A DNA stretch of 8,055 nt from an uncultured Gammaproteobacteria bacterium. GTDB lineage: Bacteria; Pseudomonadota; Gammaproteobacteria; CAJQNE01. Below, one piece after another: positions 6,072 through 8,055 of the stretch (its first letter is position 1; each line of letters opens with the position of its first letter). The notes under the pieces are model-generated. The model saw nothing but the letters and a program-made list of their open reading frames with translations, ran no database searches and had not been told where the DNA came from. Location: assembly GCA_905479545.1 (NCBI GenBank), contig CAJQNE010000475.1, forward strand, positions 1 through 8,055, read 5' to 3'. The position numbers and the translations under genes were made by a program.

Positions 6072-8053
6072 TGTTTATCTCCCGGCGGCTCATCACTACC
6101 CGGTTCTGCATTGCGGGTAAGCTGTTCTAACTTATCGAATTGCATATAACGGGCCGCGTCTTCGAGCTCAGTGAGTGTTTTCGACGTACATAATGCCAGT
6201 GAGCGTATCCGTTGCAATACGTCACGCACGCCTTTGATATAGCCCATTGAGGCTGATGAACGCAGTTCGGCAAATAACGGATGTGAGAAGTCATTTTGCG
6301 CCGTCGCTGTCGCTGATTCAGCCTCCACCGGCTCAGGTCCGTCGGCAGGCAAAAATGACGACGTTCCTCCCGCACTGGTTTCTGGTAATTGATAACGCCA
6401 GGTAAGGCCCGCGTGATGGGCTATTTTTTCCAACAGGCTGGTTAATTTCACCGGTTTGGCGATGTAGTCGTTATGTAGCTTTTTGCTCACGTCGGCGTCG
6501 TGATATTCGGTAGCGTCTGCGGAAACCATAATTATTGGCGCGGTGATGCTGTCGGCGCGCAGCTGCTTTACTAGCTCATAGCCGCTCATGCCCGGCATGG
6601 ACACATCCACCAGTAACAAATCCATAGTGGCTAAATCACTACGTTGCAGGCAGGCTTCACCGTGCGCTGCGGCGAAGACATTGAACCCTAACGGGCTGAG
6701 TAAATCAGCCATTAACTGCCGGTGGTTAGTTTCGTCATCGATCACCAGGACATTTCTGACCTGACCTTCGTAGCCAGTGATGTGTTGCTGTACGGCGGCG
6801 GTGATAACGGGCTGCTCGATACTGCTCATCATTAGCGTTACTGCAAAGCGACTGCCTTCGCCTACTTTACTGCTCACCACCAGTTCGCCGCCCATCAGCT
6901 CAGTTAGTAAACGGGCTATTGTTAAGCCCAAACCGGTACCCGACACCTGCGGTCGGCTAGCGCTGGTGATACGCTCAAACGGTTTAAATATTAGCTCCAG
7001 TTGTTCATCACTAATGCCGATGCCGGTATCTGTTACGGTGAATTCCACCACCTGAAACCGATAGCGAACGTTAAAGTCGACCCGGCCCTCCTGGGTGAAT
7101 TTCACCGCGTTAGAAAGCAGGTTAATGAGTATCTGCCGCAGCTGTTTTTCGTCGGTGTGGACATAGCGCGGGAGCTGTGGCGAGCATTGAAAGCCAAATT
7201 CAATGCCTCGCGACTTCGCTTCGCTGCTGAACATTTGCACCAGCTGATCGAGCAGCACCCGTAAGTCAACTTGGCTGCGGTGGATCTCCAGCCGCCCTGC
7301 TTCAATGCGGGAAATATCCAGCAGGCCTTCAATCAGATCGGCCAGGTGCTCACCGCTGCGTTGCATAATGCCGATGGCATCCTGCCGATGCTCCGGAATG
7401 GAGGGGTCGCGACTCAGTAGCTGCGTGTAGCCGAGTATCGATTGCAACGGGGTACGCAGTTCGTGGCTAATGCCGCTCAGGTAGCGGCTCTTGGCAAGGT
7501 TCGCCGCTTCAGCGAGTTCTTTTGCTTCCTGCAATGCCAGATCAGTTTCGGAGTGGGCGTCAATTTCTTCCAGCAAGCGCTGGGTTTGGCGGTTCGACTC
7601 GGCCTGCGCCGAGCTGCGGCTTTCATGGGCCAACAGCAGTATCCAGCCAAAGACACCGGCAATGATGATCGAGATGTAATACAACACCCAAAGTGTTCGG
7701 GCGACGAGTGGAGCGTTGGTTCCGGCGTCGGCGGCCATGTGGTAGTAAACCAAGGCGAATAGTAGACCGATGACAGTGCTGCCAATCAAGAGCACTGCGG
7801 CAAAGCGACCCAGCCGTGAATCAAGCATGGAAACCGCACGACGCGGCAGAAAAGTGCTTAGGAATAGCGGCACTTGTTCAGCAGCACGACCATGTGGTTT
7901 ACACATATCCTGACAGCGACCATCCAGCGAGCAGCACAGTGAGCAAATCGGGCCGCTGTAGGCGGGGCACCAGCTGGTGTCTTCGGTTTCAAACTCGGTT
8001 TCACAGATGCAGCATTCGTAGCTGTTAGTGGTAGTGGCGGGTAGGCTGCTTTC
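6068..8053 (-). CDS. Hybrid sensor histidine kinase with Cys-rich segment, N-terminus outside window
   Basis: Membrane sensor kinase; 661 residues are visible (numbered here from the window edge) and the frame stays open beyond it. The ATG at 7906 is internal: coding-like sequence runs upstream of it and no properly spaced ribosome site precedes it. Order: nine cysteines in residues 14-51, two membrane helices (about 83-105 and 120-142), a coiled coil (about 145-185), HisKA with ISHELRTPL (phosphoacceptor H197), and HATPase with NLLSNAVKF (N315), DTGIGIS and GTGLGL. A receiver domain follows (about 434-546: D439/D440, phosphoacceptor D483 in LLLVDVSMPGMSG, K533 in AKPV), then a roughly 110-residue tail with no recognised HPt histidine motif. 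Similar Cys-rich segments occur, to my recollection, in large hybrid kinases whose N-terminus is a sodium/solute-symporter-like domain. That domain would lie beyond the window. The stop overlaps the response regulator start. Confidence 0.93.
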   Translation of the reverse strand, partial: ESSLPATTTNSYECCICETEFETEDTSWCPAYSGPICSLCCSLDGRCQDMCKPHGRAAEQVPLFLSTFLPRRAVSMLDSRLGRFAAVLLIGSTVIGLLFALVYYHMAADAGTNAPLVARTLWVLYYISIIIAGVFGWILLLAHESRSSAQAESNRQTQRLLEEIDAHSETDLALQEAKELAEAANLAKSRYLSGISHELRTPLQSILGYTQLLSRDPSIPEHRQDAIGIMQRSGEHLADLIEGLLDISRIEAGRLEIHRSQVDLRVLLDQLVQMFSSEAKSRGIEFGFQCSPQLPRYVHTDEKQLRQILINLLSNAVKFTQEGRVDFNVRYRFQVVEFTVTDTGIGISDEQLELIFKPFERITSASRPQVSGTGLGLTIARLLTELMGGELVVSSKVGEGSRFAVTLMMSSIEQPVITAAVQQHITGYEGQVRNVLVIDDETNHRQLMADLLSPLGFNVFAAAHGEACLQRSDLATMDLLLVDVSMPGMSGYELVKQLRADSITAPIIMVSADATEYHDADVSKKLHNDYIAKPVKLTSLLEKIAHHAGLTWRYQLPETSAGGTSSFLPADGPEPVEAESATATAQNDFSHPLFAELRSSASMGYIKGVRDVLQRIRSLALCTSKTLTELEDAARYMQFDKLEQLTRNAEPGSDEPPGDKQ

Positions 8054-8055
8054 AC

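Noticed and set aside
7858..8055. 65-codon minus-strand frame (GTG start at the window edge)
   Set aside because: Shadow of the hybrid kinase frame, which is continuous through the region and encodes a coherent Cys-rich segment.
1..8055. CRISPR array, tRNA, rRNA or insertion sequence
   Set aside because: No regularly spaced direct repeats, no RNA-gene signatures and no transposase-like frame were found.

Overview
This window looks like chromosomal DNA of a gammaproteobacterium, probably marine or environmental. The urease proteins resemble the Klebsiella-type set, with a UreE carrying a His-rich tail. The two-component genes are of the kind common in Gammaproteobacteria, and the palindromic repeat resembles short interspersed palindromes of that class. 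No rRNA or tRNA fixes the taxonomy, so the assignment is inference.

Left half, + strand (1-2915): the distal part of a urease operon. It holds the last 200 residues of ureC (catalytic alpha subunit), a REP-like palindromic repeat, ureE (nickel chaperone), ureF and ureG (activation complex). A short gene for a signal-peptide-bearing, one-helix membrane protein with a few histidines follows. ureE and ureF overlap by 20 nt. ureF and ureG are joined by a 25-codon reading frame that overlaps both neighbours with ATGA junctions, suggesting a translational-coupling device. ureA, ureB and ureD are expected upstream, outside the window.

Middle (2916-5159): about 300 nt of non-coding DNA with a hairpin that suits a terminator for the minus-strand genes. 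Next is a 612-residue minus-strand gene for an OLD-family nuclease: an ABC-type ATPase fused to a TOPRIM domain, probably phage defence. It has no helicase (GajB), retron or other partner beside it. It is visibly poorer in G+C than the urease genes, and its upstream region carries two small palindromes. It reads as a cargo gene placed between the urease operon and the signalling genes.

Right half, minus strand (5160-8053): a two-component pair transcribed leftward. The hybrid histidine kinase is truncated by the window edge. Its open frame continues upstream of the first ATG and encodes a nine-cysteine cluster just before two membrane helices, a HisKA/HATPase core and a receiver domain. Its stop overlaps (ATGA) the start of a LuxR-type response regulator, which has a linker domain between receiver and HTH. 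The pair faces the urease operon and might control nitrogen or urea use, but only proximity suggests this. The most unusual items are the Cys-rich sensor segment, the orphan OLD nuclease, the bridging mini-ORF and the small membrane protein after ureG.
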